Below, in pieces: positions 59,501 to 63,919 of a stretch of DNA of 64,000 bases. The DNA lies in the NCBI GenBank assembly GCA_028751875.1, contig CM054158.1, forward strand, positions 48,579,108-48,643,107. The letters run 5' to 3'. Source of the stretch: Rapana venosa (Eukaryota; Mollusca; Gastropoda; Neogastropoda; Muricidae). Within the stretch, counting starts at the first letter, position 1; each line of letters opens with the position of its first letter. The notes under the pieces are model-generated. The model was not told the origin of the DNA, made no database searches, and saw only the letters and a program-made list of their open reading frames with translations. The position numbers were made by a program, and so were the translations under genes.

Positions 59501-61982
59501 TACTAGAATATTGGGATCTATATTGATTGGTGGGGGTGGGGGGCGGGATAGCTATTGATTACTAGAATATTGGGATCTATATTGATTGGTGGGGGTGGGG
59601 GGCGGGATAGCTTATTGATTACTAGAATATTGGGATCTATATTGATTGGTGGGGGTGGGGGGTGGGATAGCCTATTGATACTAGAATATTGGGATCTATA
59701 TTGATTGGTGTGGGGGGGGGGGATAGCCTATTGATTACTAGAATATTGGGATCTATATTGATTGGTGGGGGGTGGGGGTGGGATAGCCTATTGATTACTA
59801 GAATATTGGGATCTATATGATTGGTGTGGGGGGGGGGGATAGCCTATTGATTACTAGAATATGGGATCTATATTGATTGGTGGGGGGTAGGATAGCCTAT
59901 TGATTACTAGAATATTGGGATCTATATTGATTGGTGTGGGGGGGGGGGATAGCCTATTGATTACTAGAATATTGGGATCTATATTGATTGGTGTGGGGGG
60001 GGGGATAGCCTATTGATTACTAGAATATTGGGATCTATATTGATGGGTGGGGGGGGGGGGGACAGCCTATTGATTACTAGACTATTGGGATCTATATTGA
60101 TTGGTGGGGTGGGGGGTGGATAGCCTATTGATTACTAGACTATTGGGATCTATATTGATTGGGGGAATAGCCTATTGATTACTAGAATATTGGGATCTAT
60201 TATTGATTGGTGGGGGGTGGGATAGCCTATTGATTACTAGAATATTGGGATCTATATTGATTGGTGGGGGTGGGGGGGGGATAGCCTATTGATTACTAGA
60301 ATATATTGGGATCTATATTGATTGGTGGGGGGCGGGATAGCCTATTGATTACTAGAATATTGGGATCTATATTGTTTGGTGGGGGGGGGGGGGGGCAGGA
60401 TAGCCTATTGATTACTAGAATATTGGGATCTATATTGATTGGTGGGGGGGGGGATAGCCTATTGATTACTAGAATATTGGGATCTATATTGTTTGGTGGG
60501 GGGGGGGGGGGGGGGGCAGGATAGCCTATTGATTACTAGAATATTGGGATCTATATTGATTGGTGGGGAGGGGGATAGCCTATTGATTATTAGAATATTG
60601 GGATCTATATGATTGGGGGGTGGGGGCGGTATAGCCTATTGATTACTAGAATATTGGGATCTATATTGATTGGTGGGGGGTGGGATAGCCTGTTGATTAC
60701 TAGAATATTGGGATCTATATTGATTGGTGGTGGGGGGGGGGGGGGGGGGGGGGGGCTGTTGATTACTAGAATATTGGGATCTATATTGATTGGTGGGGGG
60801 GGGGGGATAGCCTATTGATTACTAGAATATTGGGATCTATATTGATTGGGGGGGGGGGGGATAGCTATTGATTACTAGAATATTGGGATCTATATTGATT
60901 GGTGGGGGGGGGGGATAGCCTATTGATTACTAGAATATTGGGATCTATATTGATTTGGGGGAGGGGGGGGGGATAGCCTGTTGATTAGAGCGGTTGAGCT
61001 TGTAATTTGATAGCTCATGTTCAAGCCATCATTCAGACACCTATTCAAGTGGAGTTTTTCCCCCAGGAGTTAACATCAGAGCCGATTCCACTCCCCCTAA
61101 AGGCCTTTGGATGAGGCTATAAACTAAGGTCTCATGTACAAACGTATGCAGAACTTCTCGCACACAGGTTAAAACCTGTTCTGCCTTTCAGAAGAGTAGG
61201 TCATTGCGTACCAGTAGGAACGGATGACAAGAGTTTAAAAGGTGCATGCACGCTTGTGTGTTCAGACATAATCTGCAAAGTTGAGAATGCAGCTTCCTTC
61301 ATGGTGGGCAAAAACGGTCACATACGCCAAATCTCACCATCGGTGAACCATGGAGCTCTTGCTGGGGAACCCAAAACAAACCCCCCAAAAATTGGGAGGA
61401 TGTGTGTAGAACATTATGAAAATTTACGGCATAAAGATAGTTTCAATCCAAGGGTATGAATTTTTTTTTATGTTGTCTTTTTTCTTTGCAAGGGTATAAA
61501 ATAATATGATGTGGGGTTATGGTTAGATCCATGCTGCTTAACCTTAACCTTAGGTTAAGGTTAACCTCGACCTTAGCTGAGGTTAAGCAGCATTTACAGT
61601 CCCTCCAGTTCATCCAGCTGTAAATGGGTACGTGCCCTCTTTAGGGTCAGGGAAGGTAAAGCAGAGAGGGAGAGGAGATGGGCGCCGCCCTCAATATGCT
61701 TGCCCCTGGAGAAGCTGAGGTCTCTGATGCCTCGCTCCCCAACGTCTGCATAGGTTATGGGACACCTTTACCATTGTCTTTTACCTATGGCTAGATAAAA
61801 CATTAATTGCTTTTATGTTTAACTTAACGTCATATTTTCTTCAGTGTCTTCAATATTTGACGATGTATGATGTGTTTCCACAGCTACTGTGAAAATGGCC
61901 GAGGATTACAAAGATTTTGTCATCGGTTTCATCTGTCAGTCTAAACTGACCTCTGACCCGACATTTCTGCATATGACCCCAG
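27855..61982 (+). CDS. UMPS: Uridine 5'-monophosphate synthase, ten exons, 3' end beyond window
   Basis: Bifunctional cytosolic enzyme for the last two steps of de novo pyrimidine synthesis: orotate plus PRPP gives OMP, then decarboxylation gives UMP. Joining ten exons gives one open frame of about 429 codons with metazoan OPRT-ODC order. The OPRT half shows FKSG-type substrate residues ([10 protein letters not shown]), [12 protein letters not shown], the mobile loop KDYGTK and the PRPP motif [13 protein letters not shown] near residues 122-134. The ODC half shows LSAD, KTHVDIL and the FED/RKFADIG catalytic block; the expected Lys-Asp-Lys-Asp tetrad would be K293, D324, K326 and D329, spaced as in the human enzyme from memory. 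AEMSSAGSL and FLHMTPG follow. Exon phases agree throughout. The final roughly 60 residues are absent because the gene runs off the right edge. All introns fit GT-AG except intron 4 (GC-AG). Confidence 0.95.
28920..29205 (-). mobile_element. tRNA/5S-rRNA chimeric SINE, intron 1
   Basis: Read on the minus strand it starts with a tRNA-like A box (GATAGCTCAGTGGTCGGAGC) and continues into a 5S-rRNA-like stretch (TTAAGCAGC, GTCGAGCGTGG, TTGGATGGGTGACCG). A family-specific body with CTGTAAATGGGTACCTGCCC follows, ending at ATGGGACTCC. Nearly full length. Confidence 0.88.
29268..29546 (-). mobile_element. tRNA/5S-rRNA chimeric SINE, intron 1, second copy
   Basis: Same family and orientation as the copy ending 60 bases upstream, but a few percent different, so it is either a separate insertion or an old tandem duplication. 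The 5S-like box C (TTGGATGGGTGACCG on the minus strand) is intact. Confidence 0.88.
30020..30312 (+). mobile_element. SINE-E: tRNA-Ser/Leu-like head with an unrelated body, intron 1
   Basis: A box GTGGTCGAGTGGTTTAGGCG and B box GGGTTCGATCCCCGC are near perfect. The body contains GTCCTTGGGAAAGACACTTT, CACCCAGGTGTACAAGTGGG and ACTAGCGTCCTGTCACAGG. Single copy in this window. Ends do not form an acceptor stem, so it is a SINE, not a tRNA gene. Confidence 0.78.
30340..31200. repeat. Family-F repeats, inverted pair ending at UMPS exon 2
   Basis: A minus-strand copy at about 30340-30660 and a + strand copy at about 30890-31200 share ATAAATAGCATCCCCACAT, GAAATTTCCTCTTTTCTATC, TCCATTCTCCTGCCTTTTTT, GCTGGGCCTGACTTGTCAGG and a GAA-triplet 3' end. 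The + copy stops about 14 bases before the exon. No RNA polymerase III boxes were recognised. Confidence 0.75.
31215..31313 (+). CDS. UMPS: UMPS exon 2 (OPRT)
   Basis: 33 codons, phase 0 at both ends, from [13 protein letters not shown] to the strongly conserved [12 protein letters not shown]. The acceptor is TTTTCAG at 31208-31214 and the donor is GTTTGT. A dispersed repeat ending in GAA triplets stops about 14 bases before the exon, so the pyrimidine tract is short and the branch point probably lies in repeat sequence. Confidence 0.93.
31560..31905 (+). mobile_element. SINE-A body with an alternative tRNA-like head (head B)
   Basis: The head is GGTGGCAGGATGGTTAAGAC with B box GGGTTCGATTCCC, unlike the TAGCCTAGTGG head of other copies. 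It joins the normal SINE-A body at AAAGTCCTTCAGATGAGAC and ends with module 1 (TTATCCTCGATATAAAAGAA). The acceptor-stem ends do not pair, so it is not a tRNA gene. Confidence 0.88.
32205..33225 (-). mobile_element. L2/CR1-like LINE 3' end, in UMPS intron 2
   Basis: A minus-strand frame from about 33225 to 32564 encodes the C-terminal region after the [55 protein letters not shown] and [10 protein letters not shown], hallmarks of L2/CR1-type ORF2. A 3' UTR follows with GCGC-containing tail motifs and AAC/ATT triplets near 32205-32340. The RT catalytic core is missing. The open C-terminal frame suggests a fairly recent insertion. Confidence 0.85.
33213..33655. repeat. Degenerate 80-100-bp tandem repeat, about 5 units, intron 2
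   Basis: Units read ACAGCTGGTCTCATCCAAC, ATATCTCCATGTT, an A run, AGCATTGTGTGTTGTAAACA and CATCTGACATTTACAGC. The last unit is about 430 bases before exon 3. Unit starts resemble the exon 3 acceptor and first codons. Confidence 0.8.
34091..34252 (+). CDS. UMPS: UMPS exon 3 (OPRT catalytic loop and PRPP motif)
   Basis: 54 codons, phase 0 at both ends. It begins [21 protein letters not shown], the mobile catalytic loop region, and contains the type I phosphoribosyltransferase PRPP motif [13 protein letters not shown]. It ends WETVE before a GTAACT donor. Length and alignment match vertebrate UMPS with no gap. Confidence 0.95.
34320..35038 (-). mobile_element. SINE-D copy split by a full SINE-A (34536-34875), intron 3
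   Basis: SINE-D parts: 34320-34535 (CTCAGCTGGAGCTTTGTGG, TATGCTGGGTGTGTTTGTG, TGATCTTCTGCATG) and 34876-35038 (AAGGCACTGGCAGG, then head ending CTTAACCACTTGGCTGTAGC). SINE-A at 34536-34875 is complete, from TATATCGAGGATAATGG to CTAGGCTATCCCGTCCC, with AATTAA on both sides as a possible duplication. Confidence 0.88.
35142..35423 (-). mobile_element. tRNA/5S-rRNA chimeric SINE, intron 3
   Basis: Full-length copy flanked by 11-bp duplications GTGTGGGTTAA (35131-35141 and 35424-35434), which fixes the family boundaries. Confidence 0.9.
35765..35885 (-). mobile_element. 3' module 2 fragment, intron 3
   Basis: GGCTAGAGCTCCGAGGTATA, AAGGTAGCCACATTCCGACT and AACACAACACCAGTAGGCAT. Other scraps of the same module lie at 26360-26450, 36720-36745 and 45080-45170. 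Confidence 0.7.
36095..36515. repeat. CA array, intron 3
   Basis: ACAC/ATAC/GCAC repeats, with a pure CA stretch at about 36440-36500. Confidence 0.92.
36745..37035 (+). mobile_element. SINE-A, + strand
   Basis: Starts at the B box GGGTTCGATTCTCGTTCAAG and carries the body (GATGAGACTAGAAACTGAGG, CAGAAGAGTAGGCCATTG) and module 1 (TTATTCTATTATCCTCGAAA). A 3'-module-2 scrap lies just before it. Confidence 0.85.
37125..37455 (-). mobile_element. SINE-A-like copy with an internal insertion, diverged
   Basis: Has TCATCTGTTCCTACC, GGCCTACTCCTCTGAAAGGC, AATGTTCTGCATGC, GAAGGACTTTCGG and a head end TAGGCTATCCTGCCCC. An extra stretch of about 50 bases sits near 37205-37255. Confidence 0.7.
37661..37764 (+). 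CDS. UMPS: UMPS exon 4 (OPRT C-terminal part)
   Basis: 104 bases, phase 0 in and phase 2 out. It encodes [20 protein letters not shown] and then a segment ending VQLH plus two bases of a serine codon. The acceptor CTGCAG follows an ATT/ATC triplet repeat. To keep the frame into exon 5, giving the conserved LHSVCTLSK, the exon must end CACAG before GCGGGT, a GC donor. The nearby GT at 37769 would shift the frame. Confidence 0.88.
37830..38750 (-). mobile_element. SINE-D copy with a nested SINE-A and LINE end, intron 4
   Basis: SINE-D pieces at 37830-37945, 38120-38145 and 38434-38750 read in order as one element from module 2 to tRNA-like head (TAACCACTCGGCTATAGC). A truncated SINE-A occupies 37970-38120 and a LINE end with 10-bp duplications occupies 38146-38433. 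A TA/TG microsatellite (38510-38588) has grown inside it. Confidence 0.82.
38146..38433 (+). mobile_element. LINE 3' end of a second RT family, in UMPS intron 4
   Basis: Encodes [19 protein letters not shown] then an Arg-rich stretch and [12 protein letters not shown], the usual C-terminus of an endonuclease-RT type LINE. A frameshift follows. Perfect 10-bp duplications AACCCACCAA (38136-38145 and 38434-38443) show it inserted into an older SINE-D copy. Confidence 0.8.
38870..39220 (-). mobile_element. SINE-A, full length, intron 4
   Basis: Minus strand: module 1 (GAATAAGCACTTGTGTGC), body (TTCCGAAAAGTGGAACGGG, GTGCGCAAGATGTTCTG) and a head in which A and B boxes are still readable. Confidence 0.85.
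39885..40150. repeat. TG array with ATG variants, intron 4
   Basis: GTGTGTATGCGTGCG-type repeats running straight into the head of a SINE-A copy. Confidence 0.9.
40150..40490 (+). mobile_element. SINE-A, + strand, intron 4
   Basis: GCTCGCAATCTGACGACCCG with B box remnant, body (AAAGTCTTTCGGACGAGAC) and module 1. The 3' end contains a duplicated CATTATCCTCGATA segment. Confidence 0.85.
40780..41640 (-). mobile_element. LINE ORF C-terminal relic with an expanded 51-bp tandem repeat
   Basis: On the minus strand a frame ends with [20 protein letters not shown] then SLRSIFNN, the Cys/His motif common at the C-terminus of jockey/I-type LINE polyproteins. Immediately before it the 17-residue unit [17 protein letters not shown] is repeated in frame for several copies. 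A degraded related stretch occurs near 1760-1860. Located in UMPS intron 4, ending about 50 bases before exon 5. Confidence 0.6.
41003..41640. repeat. 51-bp minisatellite, about 12 units
   Basis: Tandem units containing CTATTCACTCTTCGTGCTGT and a GCATTAAGTTTTATTCGATA segment. 51 is a multiple of 3 and most units stay in frame with the LINE C-terminal relic. A few units have 1-3 base insertions such as ATAACACAAA. Confidence 0.92.
41693..41876 (+). CDS. UMPS: UMPS exon 5 (end of OPRT, interdomain linker)
   Basis: One base completing Ser175 plus 61 codons. It reads [16 protein letters not shown], then a poorly conserved hydrophilic linker rich in Ser, Asp and Gly ending QKKVKK. The acceptor is TTGCAG; the donor is AAG/GTGTGG at 41876, chosen because it keeps phase 0 into exon 6. 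Reading on to GTGTGTAGG is a weaker alternative. A long GT array starts about 10-20 bases after the donor. Confidence 0.88.
41885..42475. repeat. TG array directly after UMPS exon 5 donor
   Basis: About 590 bases of TG with TAGG and G-run interruptions, starting within about 20 bases of the exon 5 donor. Confidence 0.92.
42695..42860 (-). mobile_element. SINE-A, 5'-truncated at a GT array, intron 5
   Basis: Module 1 and half the body; sequence changes at GTGCGCAAGATG into a TG array, so the rest was lost or replaced by the microsatellite. Confidence 0.82.
43330..43645 (+). repeat. Family-F repeat, intron 5
   Basis: Very similar to 30890-31200 over its whole length (ATCAGTATAAATAGCATCCC to CGTTCGACAAAGAAGAA). 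Diverged relatives lie at 6660-6960 (minus) and 39530-39820 (plus). Confidence 0.8.
43648..43800 (+). mobile_element. SINE-D head, truncated, intron 5
   Basis: CACCATAGCCGAGTGGTTAA with B box GGGTTCAAATCTCGG; the element stops near AAGTCAGAATGCACC. It directly follows a family-F repeat. Confidence 0.78.
44050..44420 (+). repeat. Dispersed repeat, relatives in inverted pieces in introns 3-4
   Basis: CCTGGCCCAGGCCAAAAGCT, TTCAGCCATGACAAGCTC, AACATAACAACCGCACTCTC, CAGTGTGTACTTCCTGTCCC and GGGTGACCCCCAGGGTG occur here. Reverse-complement relatives lie at 35990-36090, 36630-36715 and 37470-37545. Confidence 0.6.
44793..45070 (+). mobile_element. tRNA/5S-rRNA chimeric SINE, intron 5
   Basis: Full-length 278-bp copy on the + strand. 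Perfect 10-bp duplications CCATTGAGAT (44783-44792 and 45071-45080) define its ends. Begins GGGGACGG-ATAGCTCAGTGGTC and ends ATGGGACTCCTA. Confidence 0.92.
45273..45404 (+). CDS. UMPS: UMPS exon 6 (start of OMP decarboxylase domain)
   Basis: 44 codons, phase 0 at both ends. It begins [20 protein letters not shown] and continues to [19 protein letters not shown], matching the start of the ODC domain (ELSFGxRA and TNLxLSAD). The acceptor is GATGGCAG, preceded by a purine-rich GATGAT repeat with almost no pyrimidine tract. The donor is GTCAGT. Confidence 0.92.
45527..46285. repeat. Intron 6 minisatellite, left part (18-21-bp unit)
   Basis: Units such as TTGATGTATTGATGTGGGCAG, slightly varied, broken by a few TTTTTGTATGGAAAG spacers. 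Begins about 120 bases after the exon 6 donor. Long antisense frames rich in His, Gln, Ser and Thr are products of the repeat. Confidence 0.92.
46305..46625 (-). mobile_element. SINE-A inside the intron 6 minisatellite
   Basis: Full-length minus-strand copy; its 3' end is next to the last 21-bp repeat unit at about 46285. Followed directly by a SINE-C copy, so two SINEs split one array. Confidence 0.85.
46655..47085 (+). mobile_element. SINE-C, full length, intron 6
   Basis: Head GGATCGGTGATCTAGAGG with GGTTCGAATCCCG, then GATGAGACGATAAACCGAGG, GTAAAAGAACCCACGGCAAC, GTTGTCCCTGGCAAAATTC and a 3' end rich in AAATGAAAT. Confidence 0.85.
47092..47989. repeat. Intron 6 minisatellite, right part, ending in the exon 7 acceptor
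   Basis: About 45 units of the type TGATGTGTTGATGTGGCAGC. The unit is clearly related to the left array at 45527-46285, from which it is separated by two SINEs. The last unit runs without a break into TGTGGCAG/CTGGTGGAGG at exon 7. Confidence 0.95.
47990..48123 (+). CDS. UMPS: UMPS exon 7 (ODC catalytic lysine)
   Basis: 44 codons plus two bases of Arg325. It contains [14 protein letters not shown] (expected catalytic K293) and ends NFVIFED, with catalytic D324. The acceptor TGTGGCAG/CTG is the last unit-like copy of the intron 6 minisatellite. The donor is GTGAGTG, followed at once by a GT array. The intron splits the Arg codon of the FEDRKFADIG active-site block. Confidence 0.95.
48126..48530. 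repeat. TG array directly after UMPS exon 7 donor
   Basis: TG-rich array with GAG and GCGCG variants, starting right at the GTGAGTG donor and ending near a stretch with AAAGTCAGTATTTTAAG. Confidence 0.92.
48913..49251 (-). mobile_element. RTE-like LINE 3' end, 5'-truncated
   Basis: Minus-strand copy of the same element as at 20322-21438, covering the last about 110 codons ([15 protein letters not shown] to the natural end) and a 3' tail of GAT triplets. Possible 7-bp duplications AAGTAAT flank it (48906-48912, 49252-49258). It lies in intron 7 of UMPS. Confidence 0.85.
49623..49924 (+). mobile_element. tRNA/5S-rRNA chimeric SINE nested in SINE-A, intron 7
   Basis: Flanked by 11-bp duplications TAGTGTCAAGA (49612-49622 and 49925-49935). 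The sequence before the left copy and after the right copy rejoins as one continuous SINE-A with the second type of 3' module. Confidence 0.9.
49971..50256 (-). mobile_element. tRNA/5S-rRNA chimeric SINE nested in SINE-A, opposite strand
   Basis: Second insertion of the family into the same SINE-A 3' module, in the reverse orientation to the copy 46 bases away. The host module resumes at GATGGTGG. Target duplication is unclear (about 5 bp at most). The two copies can pair as a large inverted repeat. Confidence 0.85.
50402..50531 (+). CDS. UMPS: UMPS exon 8 (ODC catalytic block)
   Basis: One base of Arg325 plus 43 codons. It opens [20 protein letters not shown], supplying K326 and D329 of the active site, then [21 protein letters not shown]. 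The acceptor is TTATTGCAG and the donor is GTCAGG, phase 0 out. Confidence 0.95.
50633..50921 (-). mobile_element. tRNA/5S-rRNA chimeric SINE, 100 bp after UMPS exon 8
   Basis: Nearly full-length minus-strand copy close behind the exon 8 donor. Possible short duplication TGGATA on both sides. Confidence 0.85.
51105..51680 (+). mobile_element. SINE-A body with head B and module 2, interrupted by another repeat
   Basis: Head B (GGTAGCAGGATGGTTAAGAC) is broken near 51138 by about 240 bases starting TCTTTCTTCTTCTCTCG and resumes at GTAAACCGTGAGGTTCTGGG. The body follows (GCAAAACGTCTTGCGCACA), then module 2 (CTGAAGTTGGAATGCAGG). The inserted piece has a GAA-type tail on the minus strand and is not identified. 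Confidence 0.72.
51815..52660 (+). mobile_element. SINE-D split by a LINE end, intron 8
   Basis: 51815-52105 has the diverged head, CAGTGCCTTTATTC, ATGCAGAAGATCAAATATGC and CATACCCAGCATAC. The module 2 end at 52589-52660 resumes at GGTGGGCAAAAATGG and ends with GGTGAACCTTGGAGCTCTAG. The LINE lies between them. Confidence 0.8.
52110..52588 (+). mobile_element. LINE 3' end of a third RT family, in UMPS intron 8
   Basis: Encodes [17 protein letters not shown], then after a frame change [29 protein letters not shown] and [17 protein letters not shown], ending KPPLGET before a stop and an AAG-rich tail. It interrupts the 3' module of a SINE-D copy (left part to about 52105, right part from about 52589). 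Confidence 0.8.
52741..56390. repeat. 3.6-kb TG-rich minisatellite filling intron 8, ending at exon 9
   Basis: Units of about 14-22 bases: GTGTGCTGATGTGTGTGTGT plus CTGTGTGCTGATG. The first about 850 bases are regular; from about 53560 on, single-base losses and CTCATG variants become common. The array ends at the exon 9 acceptor CATGTGCAG. An antisense frame of 781 codons ([18 protein letters not shown] text) is a by-product. Confidence 0.95.
56394..56478 (+). CDS. UMPS: UMPS exon 9 (ODC)
   Basis: 28 codons plus one base. [20 protein letters not shown] then LASADYVK matches the ODC loop carrying AEMSSxGSL. The acceptor CATGTGCAG sits directly at the end of the 3.6-kb TG-rich minisatellite of intron 8. 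The donor is GTAAGG. Confidence 0.94.
56495..56940 (+). mobile_element. SINE-A with 3' module 2, intron 9
   Basis: Head TAGCCTAGTGGTTAGAGC, body (CTGGAGTTAACGTCAGTAC, AGGGTAGGCCATTCC), then module 2 (GAAGTTGGAATACGGCTACC, CTGTTGGTGGACCTCAGGG). A 40-base T/A-rich insert near 56715 splits the body. Confidence 0.85.
57125..57425. repeat. CA array, intron 9
   Basis: Mixed CACA, CTCACA and ATGCACA repeats; a second short CGCA/CACA run lies at 57715-57770 after a sequence (57600-57710) that is also found inverted and degraded at 920-1040. Confidence 0.9.
57945..58300. repeat. About 47-bp minisatellite, 7-8 units, intron 9
   Basis: Units hold GTAGAATGAAATCTGGTTCA and AACAGACTGGAATAGACAAA. Some lack an internal 9-15 bases. 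Derived from the preceding sequence with similar AAACAGA/TCTGGT motifs. Confidence 0.9.
58430..58772 (-). mobile_element. SINE-A, full length, intron 9
   Basis: Module 1 (CTATATCGAGGATAAGGG), body and complete head ending CTAACCACTAGGCTATCCCG. One of the best preserved copies. Confidence 0.9.
58999..60985. repeat. G-rich 52-64-bp satellite, about 35 units, intron 9
   Basis: Each unit is TTACTAGAATATTGGGATCT, ATATTGATTGG, a G-rich run of 8-30 bases, and GATAGCCTATTGA. The AT part is conserved; the G run varies widely. The last unit merges into the tRNA-like head of a SINE-A copy at 60972. The + strand has many potential G-quadruplexes. Confidence 0.95.
60972..61375 (+). mobile_element. SINE-A with module 2 at the end of the G-rich satellite
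   Basis: Head GATAGCCTGTTGATTAGAGC continues the last satellite unit, then GATAGCTCATGTTCAAGCC, the body (AAGAGTAGGTCATTGCG) and module 2 (GGTGAACCATGGAGCTC). It appears to be the SINE from which the array's GATAGCCT segment derives. Confidence 0.82.
61560..61775 (+). mobile_element. tRNA/5S-rRNA SINE, 5' end replaced by a fold-back, intron 9
   Basis: The 3' two thirds (from GTAAATGGGTACGTGCCC to ATGGGACACC) match the family. The 5' part is replaced by a palindrome: ATGCTGCTTAACCT at 61531-61544 and its exact complement at 61580-61593. Confidence 0.8.
61884..61982 (+). CDS. UMPS: UMPS exon 10 (ODC), last exon in window
   Basis: Two bases completing Ala397, 32 codons and one base of a following Gly. 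It encodes [20 protein letters not shown] and then FLHMTP. The acceptor is TTTCCACAG and the donor is GTAAAT. No downstream exon resembling the final GxQLExGGDxxGQQY and GRGI segments could be found before the window ends. Confidence 0.93.
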
Positions 61983-62084
61983 GTAAATGAATCCTGATTC
62001 ACTCTTTCTTTCCTGTTGTTTTGTTGTCTTGGGGCAGGGTAGTATACCGTGTGTGTGTGTGTGTGTATGTCTATCTATTTATTT

Positions 62085-62295
62085 ATTTATCTATTCTTTG
62101 ATATCGAGGATAATGGAATAAGCACTCATGTGCTTTTTTACATCCAGTCCCCGCGTGTATGCGGTTTTGTTAATTCTGTCATCTGTTCCCACCGGCACAC
62201 AATGGCCTACTCTTACGAAAAGCGGAACAGGATTTAACGTGTGCGCAAGATGTTCTGCATGCGTTCGCACACGGGGCCTCAGTTTATAGTCTCGT
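62085..62295 (-). mobile_element. SINE-A, 5'-truncated at a GT run
   Basis: Module 1 and body are near-consensus up to CTCAGTTTATAGTCTCG, where a GT repeat starts. Located 100 bases after UMPS exon 10. Confidence 0.85.
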
Positions 62296-62404
62296 GTGTG
62301 TGTGCGTGTGTGTTATTATGTTTTATCCGTTTCTACCAGCATATGATGCCCTTCTCATCTCCAAATATTTGAGTTGTGTTTACATAGGAGCAAAATTGTG
62401 TATG

Positions 62405-62549
62405 CAAAACCTGGGCTACCTGTATTGCAGATGATCTTAGAGAAAGGGGCATAAATAAGGAGGAAGCTCAAAACAGAGAGAGATGGAGAAGGCTCATCAA
62501 TGTCAAACCTCCCCTGGGAGAAACATGACAAAAAAGGAAGAAGAAGAAG
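62405..62549 (+). mobile_element. 145-bp 5'-truncated LINE end, same family as 52110-52588
   Basis: Covers only the last about 40 codons and the AAG-triplet tail. Flanked by perfect 13-bp duplications AAAATTGTGTATG (62392-62404 and 62550-62562), a clear retrotransposition signature. Confidence 0.9.
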
Positions 62550-62714
62550 AAAATTGTGTATGTATGCGTTCACACTCAGGACTTCAGTGTTAAGGTTTTA
62601 TACCAAAAAGAAAGCTTGGGGAAAAAAACAAAGAGCCTGTATACATGTTAGCTCCAAAGATAGTCTGTCTTTTATCTTGTACACATGTGAAGGTGAATGC
62701 TGTAGTTGGGCCGT

Positions 62715-62865
62715 TAAGACCATTTGATGTCAGTCTTGTTGGTCCATGGAAGTTGTGGGTTTGAATCTTGACAGTGCTGTCTGGTGAATTAAGGGAGAGG
62801 ATTTTCATGATATCCCAGATAAACTTACTCTGTTCAGACCTACCAGTGCCCTAACTCCCTTAGTA
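62715..62865 (+). mobile_element. SINE-D head and first body part
   Basis: GTTAAGACCATTTGATG, AGTTGTGGGTTTGAATCTTG, GTGCTGTCTGGTGAATTAAG and ACCTACCAGTGCCCTAA. Stops at an L2-like tail with AAT triplets. Confidence 0.75.
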
Positions 62866-62867
62866 AT

Positions 62868-62936
62868 AATAATAATAATAATGTTAGGAATTTATATAGC
62901 GCTGAATCTTGTAAAGCAACAAATCAAAGCGCTCAG
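62868..62936 (-). mobile_element. L2-like 3' tail fragment
   Basis: AAT triplets, then TTTATATAGCGCTGAATCTT and CAACAAATCAAAGCGCTC on the + strand. Confidence 0.7.
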
Positions 62937-62939
62937 ATT

Positions 62940-63162
62940 TTTTTGATTTTTTTCCCCCCCGAGGACAATGGAATAAGCACTCATGTGCCCTTTTACATCC
63001 AGTCCCCGTGTGCATGCAGCTTTGTAAATTCTGTCATCTGTTCCCACCAGCACACAATGGCCTACTCTTTCGAAAAGCGGAACAGGGTTTAACGTGTGGG
63101 CAAGATGTTCTGCATGCTTTCGCACACGGGGCCTCGGTTTATAGTCTCATCCGAAGGACTTT
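62940..63162 (-). mobile_element. SINE-A, 5'-truncated, joined to SINE-D
   Basis: GAGGACAATGGAATAAGCAC to GTCTCATCCGAAGGACTTT on the minus strand, followed directly by SINE-D middle sequence in the other orientation (63165-63290: AAAGATCAGATATGCACATT, GGTGGGTTATGGGAACGC). Confidence 0.82.
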
Positions 63163-63559
63163 GACATTCAGTCCCTAGTGTATGGCCACAAGCAAAAGAT
63201 CAGATATGCACATTAAAGATCTCTTACTTTATGCCAGCGATCGGTGGGTTATGGGAACGCAAACATTGCCTAGCATGCAACCTGTTCAAAAAAATGATCT
63301 GTTCTGAAGTGGGAATGTGTGGACTGAGGCTAGTGGGCAGACCTCCTGCAGAGTTACAAGCACAGGAGAAGACCAGGCACTGTGCACCTCGCATTATGGG
63401 AACGCAGAGAAGAGGAGTATACACTGTATGTGAATGAGCGTTTGGTTTAAAGAGACCTTGGAAATGTCAACACCTGCAAGTATGATGACAGCAATAGAGA
63501 GAGCTTAAAGAGAGAATGGAATGAGATGGTTAGAGGGCAGAGGTATACGCAAGAGCAAG

Positions 63560-63703
63560 ACGCACACACATGCATGCACGCACTTACGCATGCACAGACA
63601 GACACACACACACACGCATACACACACACACACTCCCTCTATCTACCTCTGTCTCTTTCTCACCAACTCATCACAGTTACAAAGAATTAAACTGGAAACA
63701 ACT

Positions 63704-63736
<33 letters not shown>

Positions 63737-63795
63737 CACACACAACACACACAACACACACACATACACACATACACACATACAAACACACACAA
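63560..63795. repeat. CA arrays at the right end
   Basis: ACAC and GCAC repeats split by a T/C-rich stretch, then joined to SINE-C at 63798. Confidence 0.88.
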
Positions 63796-63797
63796 AA

Positions 63798-63888
63798 GTC
63801 CGGGTCGGGTGTGTGCGTGGTTCGTACCCTGTTTGGGCCCGAAACTTTTCCCCCATCCATTAGACCATGAGTGGTGATCTGGGCGCTA

Positions 63889-63919
<31 letters not shown>

